This document shows positions 1-6,815 of a stretch of 64,000 nucleotides of DNA, piece after piece. The stretch is from CBDDIP01 sp965279405 (GTDB lineage Bacteria > Actinomycetota > Acidimicrobiia > Acidimicrobiales > Ilumatobacteraceae). Both the position numbers and the translations under genes were made by a program. Positions within the stretch are counted from its first letter, which is position 1; the number at the start of each line of letters is the position of its first letter. The notes below the pieces were generated by a model, which ran no database searches, was not told where the DNA came from, and saw only the letters and a program-made list of their open reading frames with translations. The DNA lies in NCBI GenBank assembly GCA_965279405.1, contig OZ257157.1, positions 310,001 to 374,000 on the forward strand. Direction: 5' to 3'.

Positions 1-290
1 AGCTTCGGCAGCCTCTTCCAGAGGTCGTTCCGATTCGCGGCCGGATCGACGTTCACGAGGTAGGTGCCGCCGAGCCCGGGAACCTCTCGGTAGTGATCGC
101 CCTTCCGCCAGAACGCCAGCATGTCGCTGTCCGAGTGCATGGTCACCTCGAGCGCGATGCGCCGGCCGTCTCGACAACGAAGGTCCCAGTCGTAACGACC
201 ATCACCGTGGCCCGGGACGTCATGAGGCAGCGCGACGGCATCGAGCAACTCGGCCAGGAGGGCGGCCGCTACGAGTTCATCGGAGCGCAC
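1..290 (-). CDS. Hypothetical protein, C-terminus beyond the left edge
   Basis: A reverse-strand frame stays open from a GTG at 290 to the window edge, with an in-frame stop (TAG, 302-300) just upstream, so this GTG is the first possible start. The visible 96 residues include a segment reading DWDLRCRDGRRIALEVT followed by a Trp/Lys-rich stretch. A D-x(n)-E-x-T spacing of this kind occurs in PD-(D/E)XK-like nuclease folds and in uncharacterised actinobacterial proteins, but this is only a resemblance. Codon use looks coding (GC-rich third positions). It is divergent from the ComJ-like gene at 343, with about 50 bp between them for both promoters. Function is not assigned. Confidence 0.55.
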   Translation of the reverse strand, partial: MRSDELVAAALLAELLDAVALPHDVPGHGDGRYDWDLRCRDGRRIALEVTMHSDSDMLAFWRKGDHYREVPGLGGTYLVNVDPAANRNDLWKRLPK

Positions 291-342
291 GTGCGAACGC
301 TATCGATGGTCCAATCGGCTCGAGCTGACAAGACTGTCGGTC

Positions 343-828
343 ATGACCGACGGCGCCCGCCACAGGTTCAACCTCTTCGCCGACTACTTCCAGTTCTACC
401 TGCAGGACGACGACCGTACGGCCGGTGTAGACGGCGACGCATGGACTCCTGAGGCGATGACCGCCCGGGTGGCCAACGGCGACCGGTTCGTATCGATCGG
501 AGCCGCACGCAACCTCGAAGTGCCGGTCACCGTCGAGCTGGCCGATCGCTCGCCGGAGGTCGACCCTGGCGCATCACACGTCGTGGAAGCCGACTTGGTC
601 GTGTCGACAGGCCGCGTGGTGGTTGCCGGATGCACCGACGAGTTCGAGCGCGCCGCCCGGATTTCAGTCGAGGTCGGCCGCCACCGAGTGCGCGTTACCT
701 ACCGATTGAAATCCGCCGACGACGACGGATTCGGTGACTACTACGACTACATCGTTGAGCTCTGGCCAACGACCGTGAGCTCCCCCCGGCGAGTCCTCGT
801 GCAAGGGCCAGCGCCCTGGGCGGGCTGA
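343..828 (+). CDS. ComJ-like protein (161 aa)
   Basis: The 161-residue product begins with an aromatic-rich strand (LFADYFQFYLQD), then AWTPEAM, a VSIGAARN segment and alternating beta strands ending in YDYIVELWP. This layout resembles Bacillus ComJ, the small inhibitor of the NucA nuclease: Y/F-rich strand, W-T-x-E-A-x helix, then a strand with A-x-R-N. No signal peptide or membrane segment is visible, so it should be cytoplasmic. The start is the first ATG after the divergent gene. A long perfect hairpin lies downstream (957-1005). In actinobacteria such proteins are mostly annotated hypothetical; nuclease inhibition here is only an inference from fold-like similarity. Confidence 0.5.
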   Translation: MTDGARHRFNLFADYFQFYLQDDDRTAGVDGDAWTPEAMTARVANGDRFVSIGAARNLEVPVTVELADRSPEVDPGASHVVEADLVVSTGRVVVAGCTDEFERAARISVEVGRHRVRVTYRLKSADDDGFGDYYDYIVELWPTTVSSPRRVLVQGPAPWAG

Positions 829-956
829 CTGCAGCACAACCCATCCAACAAGCTGCGTGCTTTCTGCGAACTCCTCCACGCGACTGACCTGCAGCGTCGC
901 AGGTCAGGGACTGCGAATCGACCGGCCTCCGACGTTCCGCTTCAACGTCTGATCCG

Positions 957-1005
957 AAACTGGATGTCTGCCAGCTCGAATGTCGAGCTGGCAGACATCC
1001 AGTTT
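957..1005. terminator. Long perfect hairpin, probable bidirectional terminator
   Basis: Two 22-nt arms (957-978 and 984-1005) are perfect reverse complements around a 5-nt loop AATGT. The arms begin with AAAC and end with GTTT, so each strand has a short T run after the stem. It lies between the convergent ComJ-like gene and the epimerase gene, whose stop codon is at 1008. Confidence 0.7.
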
Positions 1006-1007
1006 GC

Positions 1008-1943
1008 TCAGAGCAGGCCGCACGCCTCCAGCGCAGTGCGGACAGCTGACTCGAAGTCAGGCTGCTCGAAGGTGAAGCCGTGCTCGAGCAGGCGGGTGGG
1101 GACGACTCGCCGGCCGGTCAGCGCGAGGCTGGCGCTGCTGCCGAGGATCGGCGCTCCGATGGTCGCCAGCCATGCCGGGCTCGGCAGGCCGAGCCGCCGT
1201 CCGAGCAAGCGCCGGTAGGTCGACATCATCTCCGCGTTCGTCACCGGGTTGGGCGAGGTGACGTGATACGTGCCGGACATCGCATCGTCGTCGATTGCGT
1301 GGATCATCGCGGTGAGGAGATCGTCGAGCCCGACCCACGACACCCACTGCCGGCCGGAGCCGACGCGTCCACCGAGACCGAGGCGAACGAGCTGGGCCAG
1401 CTTCGCCGTCGCCGGATCGTTGCGGCCACCGAGCCCGATGCCCATCCGCAGCAGCACCGTGCGCTCGACGGATGCACTCGCCTGGTGGAACGCACCCTCC
1501 CAGGCGAGGCACACCGTCACCATCTCCCTCGGGCCGATGCCGGTGGGTGTCGAGTGCTCGTCGAGCACGGCGTTGCCGCCGTTGCCGAAGACGGCGAGCG
1601 ACGACGACTGCACCCACACCGGCGGCGGCTCGACGCAACGGGCGATCGCTTCGCCGACGACACGCACCGGCTCCACGCGAGACGAGATGAGTTCGTCGAT
1701 GTTGCGCCTCGTTGCACGCACGTCCACTCGACGGCCGGTGAGGTGCACGACGGCGTCAGCGCCGTCGAGCTCTGATGCCCACGGGCCGATCGATGCCGCG
1801 TCCCACTCGACGGTGCGCGCGCCGGCCACGCTGTCTCGAGCGCTGCGGCTGAGGATGATCACCTCGTCGCCGCGTTCGATGAGACGCGCCGTCAGCGCAC
1901 GACCGAGGTAGCCCGACCCACCGGGGATGACGATGCGGCTCAT
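1008..1943 (-). CDS. NAD(P)-binding epimerase, YfcH/SDR39U1 type (TIGR01777)
   Basis: The 311-aa product opens with a Rossmann fold signature (GGSGYLG, residues 8-14). It ends with the DUF1731-like tail typical of YfcH/SDR39U1 proteins: PTRLLEHGFTFEQPDFESAV. These are extended short-chain dehydrogenase/reductase relatives that bind NADP; their physiological substrate is generally unknown. The length is normal for the family (about 300). Its ATG overlaps the last 4 nt of the upstream MerR gene (ATGA), so both are probably one transcript. It ends just before the long hairpin at 957-1005. The family call is secure and the role is open. Confidence 0.85.
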   Translation of the reverse strand: MSRIVIPGGSGYLGRALTARLIERGDEVIILSRSARDSVAGARTVEWDAASIGPWASELDGADAVVHLTGRRVDVRATRRNIDELISSRVEPVRVVGEAIARCVEPPPVWVQSSSLAVFGNGGNAVLDEHSTPTGIGPREMVTVCLAWEGAFHQASASVERTVLLRMGIGLGGRNDPATAKLAQLVRLGLGGRVGSGRQWVSWVGLDDLLTAMIHAIDDDAMSGTYHVTSPNPVTNAEMMSTYRRLLGRRLGLPSPAWLATIGAPILGSSASLALTGRRVVPTRLLEHGFTFEQPDFESAVRTALEACGLL

Positions 1944-2800
1944 GACCGCGGTCCGGCGCGACGACCTGCGTCCGCATCATCGTCTGGTGGCGCGATCGGC
2001 ATGCCGAGCCGGCGGCCTTCGGCGCGGACGAACGACTCCGCCGCGCTCTGCAGCGAGTGGCGCAGCGACATGGTCGTCACGTCACCGGCAAGCGGTGCCA
2101 GCCGCTCGAGCGTCTGCAACAACGGCGCAACCTGATCGGTCGGCATGCCGCGCTTCACGAACGGCTTCCACATGCGTCGGCGGAACAGATCGGTGAACCG
2201 TCGAGCGATCTCATCGGTCTGCATCCGCAGCTGCTCGTACTCGTCGAGGATCTCGTCGGCGGGCACGCCCAAGGCGGCAAGCTCGCCGCCGATCCTGAGG
2301 AACGAGGGGCTGTGCACAATCACCTGTGTCCCGTCCGGGGAGATGGCCACCAAGCCCAGCTCGATCACTCGCTGGACGACAGCGGGTGTGAGCTCGATCG
2401 AGGGGAGGTGAGCGGCGAGCTCGGGCAGCGTCATCGCCTGTGGTTCCTCGGCCGACCAGATCGAGGTCTGACGCCCGAGGCCGAGCACCGACCGAAGGCT
2501 GTCGCCGGTCTCCATGCCGTCGAACAGCTCCTTGATGCCGGCGAGCGAGAAGCCGCGCTCTTGGAGCTGAGCGATCGCGTGCAGTCGGTCGAGGTGCTCC
2601 CTGTCGTAGTACCCGACTCGGCCGCGCCTCGTCGGTGGCCACAGCAGACCCTTGTTCTGATAGAGCCGCACGGTCGACACGACGAGCCCTGCTCGGCGGG
2701 CCAACTCGTCGATCGTCAGCTCCAGGCTGCGATCGACGGCGTCATGTCCATCCACCTTGCGATCGAGAACCTTGTTAACAACGACCTTGCTACTATTCAC
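1940..2800 (-). CDS. MerR family transcriptional regulator
   Basis: The 286-aa protein has a MerR winged helix-turn-helix near residues 28-98: LTIDELARRAGLVVSTVRLY, then NKGLL, GYYDREHLDRL and ERGFSLAGIKEL. A roughly 190-residue helical effector domain follows with no obvious Cys metal site. GTG 2800 is chosen because a -10 hexamer TACACT (2812-2807) sits 6 nt upstream, giving a leaderless start; the next good start would trim only linker residues. It is transcribed divergently from the SRPBCC membrane gene at 2824 and overlaps the downstream epimerase by 4 nt. It probably controls this divergent pair; the ligand is unknown. Confidence 0.85.
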   Translation of the reverse strand: MNSSKVVVNKVLDRKVDGHDAVDRSLELTIDELARRAGLVVSTVRLYQNKGLLWPPTRRGRVGYYDREHLDRLHAIAQLQERGFSLAGIKELFDGMETGDSLRSVLGLGRQTSIWSAEEPQAMTLPELAAHLPSIELTPAVVQRVIELGLVAISPDGTQVIVHSPSFLRIGGELAALGVPADEILDEYEQLRMQTDEIARRFTDLFRRRMWKPFVKRGMPTDQVAPLLQTLERLAPLAGDVTTMSLRHSLQSAAESFVRAEGRRLGMPIAPPDDDADAGRRAGPRS

Positions 2801-2802
2801 TC

Positions 2803-2816
2803 ACACAGTGTACGCT
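2803..2816. promoter_or_regulatory. Overlapping divergent -10 elements within a small palindrome
   Basis: On the plus strand TACGCT (2811-2816) lies 7 nt before the ATG at 2824. On the minus strand TACACT (2812-2807) lies 6 nt before the GTG at 2800. The two hexamers share the TA at 2811-2812. The 9-bp palindrome ACAC-A-GTGT (2803-2811) covers the minus -10, and a TTGTTAACAA palindrome lies nearby at 2772-2781 inside the MerR gene. Autoregulation by the MerR protein is plausible but not shown. Confidence 0.55.
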
Positions 2817-2823
2817 CACCATC

Positions 2824-3777
2824 ATGAGCCTGTCCAGTCGCTTCTCGAGCGCTCAGATCCGGCTGGCGGGTTTCGTCGTCGTCCTCGCCGTGGTCAACAT
2901 CGCCTACCGCCTGGTCTACGCATCCGGAGCGTCGCAGACCGCAGCGCTGTACGTCGGCGTGCCGACGCTGCTGGCCGTCGGCCTGGCACTCCTTCCGAGG
3001 AGCAAGAGCGCAACCGGCATGATCCTCAAGGGATCGACGCTTGCGGTGCTGATCGCCTGCGTGGTGCTCCCGGAGGGTCTGCTCTGCCTGCTCTTCGTGC
3101 TCCCGCTGATCGCGCTGATCGGTGTCATCGTCGGCGGCGCGATCGATGCTGCGCGGCGACGGAACCGTGGTGAAGGGCGAAGCTTGATGATGGTCGGGCT
3201 GCCCCTGCTGCTCCTCAGCTTCGAAGGCGTGGTCGGCTCACCGTTCGATGCGCACGACGCCGTCGAGTCCTCCGTCGTCGTCGACGCCAGCGCGTCGGAG
3301 GTCGCCACGGCGCTCGCCACCACGCCCCGGTTCGATGCAGAGCTGCCGACGTTCCTGACGATCGGCTTCAACCGACCCGTCGCGGCGACCGGGTCGGGCG
3401 TCGAGGTCGGCGACGAGCGGAGCATCGAGTTCACCGGAGGCAGTCACGACGACCACCCGCTGCGCGTGTTCGGGCTGACCGGCGATCGCAGCGTCGACCA
3501 CCACTCGCACATGCACCTCACCGTCGTCGAGTCGACGGCTGGCCGGCTCGTGTTCGCCGTCGATCACGACAGCACGATGCTCGCTCGTTGGGTCGACCTC
3601 GACCGGGCGATCATCACCTGGGAGCCCGTCGACGGACACCGCACGCGGATCACCTGGCGGCTCGAGTACCGGCGGCTGCTCTTCCCGACGCTGTACTTCG
3701 CGCCGCTCCAGCGCTTCGGCATGAGCGAGGCTGCCGACTACCTGCTCGACTCGATCGTCGTGGCACAGCTCCCGTGA
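2824..3777 (+). CDS. Membrane protein with C-terminal SRPBCC-like domain
   Basis: The 317-aa product has about four hydrophobic segments in residues 10-140, with a basic loop AARRRNRGEG between them. A soluble domain of about 170 residues (SSVVVDASASEVATAL onward) follows, with the strand-helix pattern of SRPBCC/polyketide-cyclase proteins. Such domains bind hydrophobic ligands; tethering to the membrane suggests lipid or quinone-like ligands, which is inference. The start is leaderless (-10 TACGCT, 7 nt). The stop overlaps the GTG of the methyltransferase-like gene (GTGA), so the two are translationally coupled. It is divergent from the MerR regulator. Confidence 0.65.
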   Translation: MSLSSRFSSAQIRLAGFVVVLAVVNIAYRLVYASGASQTAALYVGVPTLLAVGLALLPRSKSATGMILKGSTLAVLIACVVLPEGLLCLLFVLPLIALIGVIVGGAIDAARRRNRGEGRSLMMVGLPLLLLSFEGVVGSPFDAHDAVESSVVVDASASEVATALATTPRFDAELPTFLTIGFNRPVAATGSGVEVGDERSIEFTGGSHDDHPLRVFGLTGDRSVDHHSHMHLTVVESTAGRLVFAVDHDSTMLARWVDLDRAIITWEPVDGHRTRITWRLEYRRLLFPTLYFAPLQRFGMSEAADYLLDSIVVAQLP

Positions 3778-5093
3778 GGTCCACCACTTCGGAGCTCATC
3801 GTCCGAGCGGCGTGCACGTACCTGCCCATCACCCTGGCACTCGCCCTCACCATCCATCGACGCCCCGACCGGCGGCACACGGCCGGCGCTGTCGTCGCCG
3901 TTGCCTGGAACGTGTGCTCCCTCCTGGTGCTGAACGTGGTCGCCCAGCGATTCGGGTGGTGGTCGTTCTCCACGAGCACGGCCACCGTGGCCGGCACCCC
4001 CGCCGATCTCTGGCTCGGGTGGGCACTGCTCTGGGGAGCTGTCCCGCTGCTCGTCGCGACCGAACGACTACTGGTCGTCGGCGGCGCCCTCGTGGCCGCG
4101 GACCTCGTGCTGATGCCGCTGGCCGCGCCTGTGGTGTCGCTCGGGTCGACGTGGCTCGTCGGAGAGGCCTGCTGCGTCACGGCGTGCCTCGTTCCCGGGC
4201 TCCTGCTCGGGCGGTGGACGGCGCGCGACTCCCACGTCGTTCGACGGGTCACGCTGCAGATCATCGCCTTCGGCGGGCTCCTGCTGTTCATCCTGCCGAC
4301 ATTGGTCTTCGTCGCCACGGACGAGGACTGGACGGTCCTGACCCATCGTCCGCGCTGGCAGTTCGTGCTCGCCGCGCTCATCGCAGCGCCCGCCGGCGCG
4401 ATGGCGCTGCAGGCGGTCCTCGAGTTCGCGCGCTCCGGCAACGGCACCCCCGTACCACTCGATCCTCCACGTCACCTGGTGACGACCGGGCCGTACGCCT
4501 ACGTCGCGAACCCGATGCAGCTGGGCGCGACCCTCATCCTCGCCGAGTGGGGCGTCCTCGTCGGCAGCCCCGCAGTGATCGGCGCAGGGGTCACGGCGGC
4601 GCTCTTCGCCGCCGGCATCGCGGCGTGGAGCGAGAGCAGCGATCTGTCGCAACGGTTCGGCGACGACTGGGCCCGGTACCGGTCCGAAGTGCGTGCGTGG
4701 CTGCCGACGTGGCGGCCGCGCACGGCGATGACGGCGACGGTGTTCGTCGGCACCACCTGCGATCCGTGCAGCGAGGTCGCCCGCTTCCTCGCCCGTCGCC
4801 GGCCGCTCGGACTCGAGATCGCTGCCGCCGAGGACTCACCTGACGAGATGTTGCGGATCACCTACCGGGCCGACGGCGTCGGAACGGCCACCGGTCTCGC
4901 CGCTGTCGGTCGCAGCCTCGAGCACGTCAACCTCGCGTGGGCGCTCGGCAGCTGGATCGTTCGGCTGCCGCTCGTCCGCCCGCTCCTCCAACTGGTGGCC
5001 GACGCAGCCGGAGCTGGGCCGCGTCAGCTCTCACGCAGCGCCGACGCGCCACTCGGACGAACCGGCGCGGCACGATCAGGCGGAAACCGTTAG
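3774..5093 (+). CDS. ICMT/PEMT-like membrane methyltransferase fused to a thioredoxin-like CxxC domain
   Basis: The start is GTG 3774, overlapping the previous stop as GTGA, giving 439 aa. The first 310 residues are strongly hydrophobic with many membrane segments. They end in the isoprenylcysteine/phospholipid methyltransferase signature: VTTGPYAYVANPMQLG, then an E, then DLSQRFGDDWARYRSEV and W-x-P. That motif builds the SAM pocket in ICMT/PEMT enzymes. The last 120 residues begin ATVFVGTTCDPCSEVARFL, a CxxC at the start of a DCC/DUF393-like thioredoxin fold. This fusion and the coupling to an SRPBCC membrane protein suggest modification of a lipidic substrate; the substrate itself cannot be read. 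Confidence 0.65.
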   Translation: MRSTTSELIVRAACTYLPITLALALTIHRRPDRRHTAGAVVAVAWNVCSLLVLNVVAQRFGWWSFSTSTATVAGTPADLWLGWALLWGAVPLLVATERLLVVGGALVAADLVLMPLAAPVVSLGSTWLVGEACCVTACLVPGLLLGRWTARDSHVVRRVTLQIIAFGGLLLFILPTLVFVATDEDWTVLTHRPRWQFVLAALIAAPAGAMALQAVLEFARSGNGTPVPLDPPRHLVTTGPYAYVANPMQLGATLILAEWGVLVGSPAVIGAGVTAALFAAGIAAWSESSDLSQRFGDDWARYRSEVRAWLPTWRPRTAMTATVFVGTTCDPCSEVARFLARRRPLGLEIAAAEDSPDEMLRITYRADGVGTATGLAAVGRSLEHVNLAWALGSWIVRLPLVRPLLQLVADAAGAGPRQLSRSADAPLGRTGAARSGGNR

Positions 5094-5512
5094 CGCCGGA
5101 TGTCGTGCATGCCGCGTGCGAACACGACCTGACTGTCGGGCGCGATCTTGAGGATCACTCGCTCGGACTGGACCTCGTTCGGGTAGTCGGACCCGATGTA
5201 CTTCTGCGCGAGCGCGTCGATGTGTGCGCGCGCTGCCGGGCCCTTGACGGTGTCGGCGAGCGTGCCGCGAACCTCGGCGAACCAGTACGGGTTCCGCGCG
5301 TTCCAGATCGTCACGGTGACCCGCGGATCGGCCAGGACGTTCTTGAACTTGCGCAGATCGACCTCTGTGTTGACCAGGATGTGCTCGTCGTCGCAGTCGA
5401 CCCACACGACGTGGGTCTGGATCTGACCGCCCGGCAGGAGCGTGGAGATGGCGGCGAAGTTCTTCCCTTGCGCCAGCTCCTTGACGTCGTCTCGGATCAC
5501 GTCGCCGACCAT
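5090..5512 (-). CDS. PPOX-class F420-dependent oxidoreductase
   Basis: The 140-aa protein has the split-barrel flavin/F420-binding pattern: AAISTLLPGGQIQTHVVWVD, then ILVNTEV, RKFKNVLADPRVTVTIWN and the AEVRGTLAD strand. Family members reduce diverse small molecules with F420H2 or FMN; the length is normal. Its 3' end overlaps the convergent methyltransferase gene by 4 nt. A possible -10 (TACGAT, minus strand, 5541-5536) and a GAGG ribosome site lie upstream of the ATG at 5512. The family is clear; cofactor and substrate are inferred. Confidence 0.8.
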   Translation of the reverse strand: MVGDVIRDDVKELAQGKNFAAISTLLPGGQIQTHVVWVDCDDEHILVNTEVDLRKFKNVLADPRVTVTIWNARNPYWFAEVRGTLADTVKGPAARAHIDALAQKYIGSDYPNEVQSERVILKIAPDSQVVFARGMHDIRR

Positions 5513-5532
5513 AGACGGCCTCGTTCGGGGGC

Positions 5533-5579
5533 TTGATCGTAGTCATGACTTCATTTACGCTCTGTAGTACCCACTACAG
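5533..5579 (+). promoter_or_regulatory. Sigma70-type promoter with palindromic operator
   Basis: TTGATC (5533-5538), a 17-bp spacer and TACGCT (5556-5561) form a promoter. Immediately downstream, the perfect inverted repeat CTGTAGT-ACCC-ACTACAG (5562-5579) covers the expected transcription start. A repressor bound there would block the SnoaL/hydrolase operon; TetR-type repressors use sites of this size. An AAGGA ribosome site precedes the ATG at 5594. No cognate repressor gene is adjacent. Confidence 0.6.
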
Positions 5580-5593
5580 ATGAAGGATCCGCT

Positions 5594-5974
5594 ATGAGCA
5601 ACGAGCCGATCGACGTCGTGCAGGACTTCCTGGCACTGATGGCGAAGCTGGACTACGACAACGCGCTGCTGCTCGTGAGCGACGACTGCGAGTACACCAA
5701 CATGCCAATGGGCACCGTGCACGGGCCGGACGGGATCCGCGGAGTGCTCGAGCCGTTCTTCGCCCCGACGTTGGAGAACGAGTGGATCATCAAGGCGACG
5801 GCGGTCAACGGGCCGATCGTGTTCGTCGAGCGGCTCGATCGTCACCGGCTGGCCAACGGCTGGGCCGAGCTGCCGGTGACGGGCGTGATGGAGGTGCACG
5901 ACGGCCGCATCACCGCGTGGCGCGACTACTTCGACATGCAGACCATCGTCGACGGGTTCGCCGCGCATGGCTGA
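5594..5974 (+). CDS. SnoaL/limonene-epoxide-hydrolase-like protein
   Basis: The 126-aa product fits the cone-shaped SnoaL/NTF2-like fold: an N-terminal helix (VVQDFLALMAKLDYDNALLL), CEYTNMPMGTVHGPDGIRG, a helix before an ENEWIIKATA strand, then VTGVMEVHDGRITAWRDYFD. The final segment, with D, R and W, is characteristic of limonene-1,2-epoxide hydrolase-type members. Such enzymes act as epoxide hydrolases, isomerases or cyclases. An AAGGA ribosome site precedes the ATG by 6 nt. The last 8 nt overlap the hydrolase gene, so the pair is an operon controlled by the palindromic operator at 5562. The substrate is unknown. Confidence 0.75.
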   Translation: MSNEPIDVVQDFLALMAKLDYDNALLLVSDDCEYTNMPMGTVHGPDGIRGVLEPFFAPTLENEWIIKATAVNGPIVFVERLDRHRLANGWAELPVTGVMEVHDGRITAWRDYFDMQTIVDGFAAHG

Positions 5975-6815
5975 CTTCGCCACGCACTGGTTCGATCTCC
6001 CGATCGGCCGGACGCGCGTGCGCACTGCCGGCAGCGGGCCGGCGTTGATGTTCACCCATGGGCTCCTCGTCGACGGGCGGATCTGGGATCGGGTGGCGGC
6101 CGACGTCGCCGACACCGGTTTCACGGCGGTCCTCCCCGACCTGCCGCTGGGCGCACACACGGTCCCAGTCGCCGATCGCTCCCGGTTGACCACGACCGCC
6201 GTCGCCGAGTGCCTCTTCGACGTCGCCGATGCGTTGGGCATCGAGCGCTTCGCGATCCTCGGCTTCGACACCGGCGGCGCCGTGTCACAGGTCGCAGCGG
6301 CGGCACGGCCGGAGCGCATCGAGCGTCTGGCACTGATGTCGTGCGACGCGTTCGAGCACTTCCCGCCGCTGATGATCCGGCCGTTCACGTGGGCAGCGCG
6401 CTGGTCGCCGGCGATGGCGCTCGTCCTGAAGTCGCTGAGCAGTCCGAAGCTGCAGCACCTCCCCCTGCCGCTCGGCCTCGTGGCCAAGCACCCGCTGGAC
6501 CCTGCCCTCGTCCGCGCGTGGGCCGAGCCGACCACCGCCAACCCGGCGATCCGGGCCGACTGCGTTGCGTTCATCAGGCAGATGAGCTCGGCTGACACGA
6601 TGGCTGCGGCCGAGCAGCTCCGTCACTTCCACGGCCCGTCGATGGTGATGTGGTCGCGCCAGGACAAGGTCTTCCCGCGACGAGATGCGACGCGGCTCGC
6701 CGAGCTGCTGCCGAGATGCGAGCTGCGCTGGATCGACGACGCCTACACGTTCGCCTCGCTCGACAACCCGACACGGGTCACCGAGCTCGTGCTCGAACTG
6801 ATGCGACTGCCCTAA
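5967..6815 (+). CDS. Alpha/beta hydrolase with Asp nucleophile
   Basis: The 282-aa protein has the alpha/beta hydrolase core: FTHGLLVDGRIWDRV (oxyanion HG), a VLPDLPLG strand, and a nucleophile elbow LGFDTGG with Asp101 in place of Ser. This is the haloalkane dehalogenase/epoxide hydrolase pattern. The C-terminal segment where a catalytic His would be expected reads DDAYTFASLDNP and shows no His, so a complete triad is not obvious. The start overlaps the SnoaL-like gene by 8 nt, which implies coupled translation and a shared pathway. Its stop interleaves with that of the convergent repeat-protein gene at 6812. Confidence 0.75.
   Translation: MADFATHWFDLPIGRTRVRTAGSGPALMFTHGLLVDGRIWDRVAADVADTGFTAVLPDLPLGAHTVPVADRSRLTTTAVAECLFDVADALGIERFAILGFDTGGAVSQVAAAARPERIERLALMSCDAFEHFPPLMIRPFTWAARWSPAMALVLKSLSSPKLQHLPLPLGLVAKHPLDPALVRAWAEPTTANPAIRADCVAFIRQMSSADTMAAAEQLRHFHGPSMVMWSRQDKVFPRRDATRLAELLPRCELRWIDDAYTFASLDNPTRVTELVLELMRLP

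Noticed and set aside
93..452. 119-codon plus-strand frame at the left end
   Set aside because: It overlaps the ComJ-like gene in another frame and is antisense to a better-supported partial gene.
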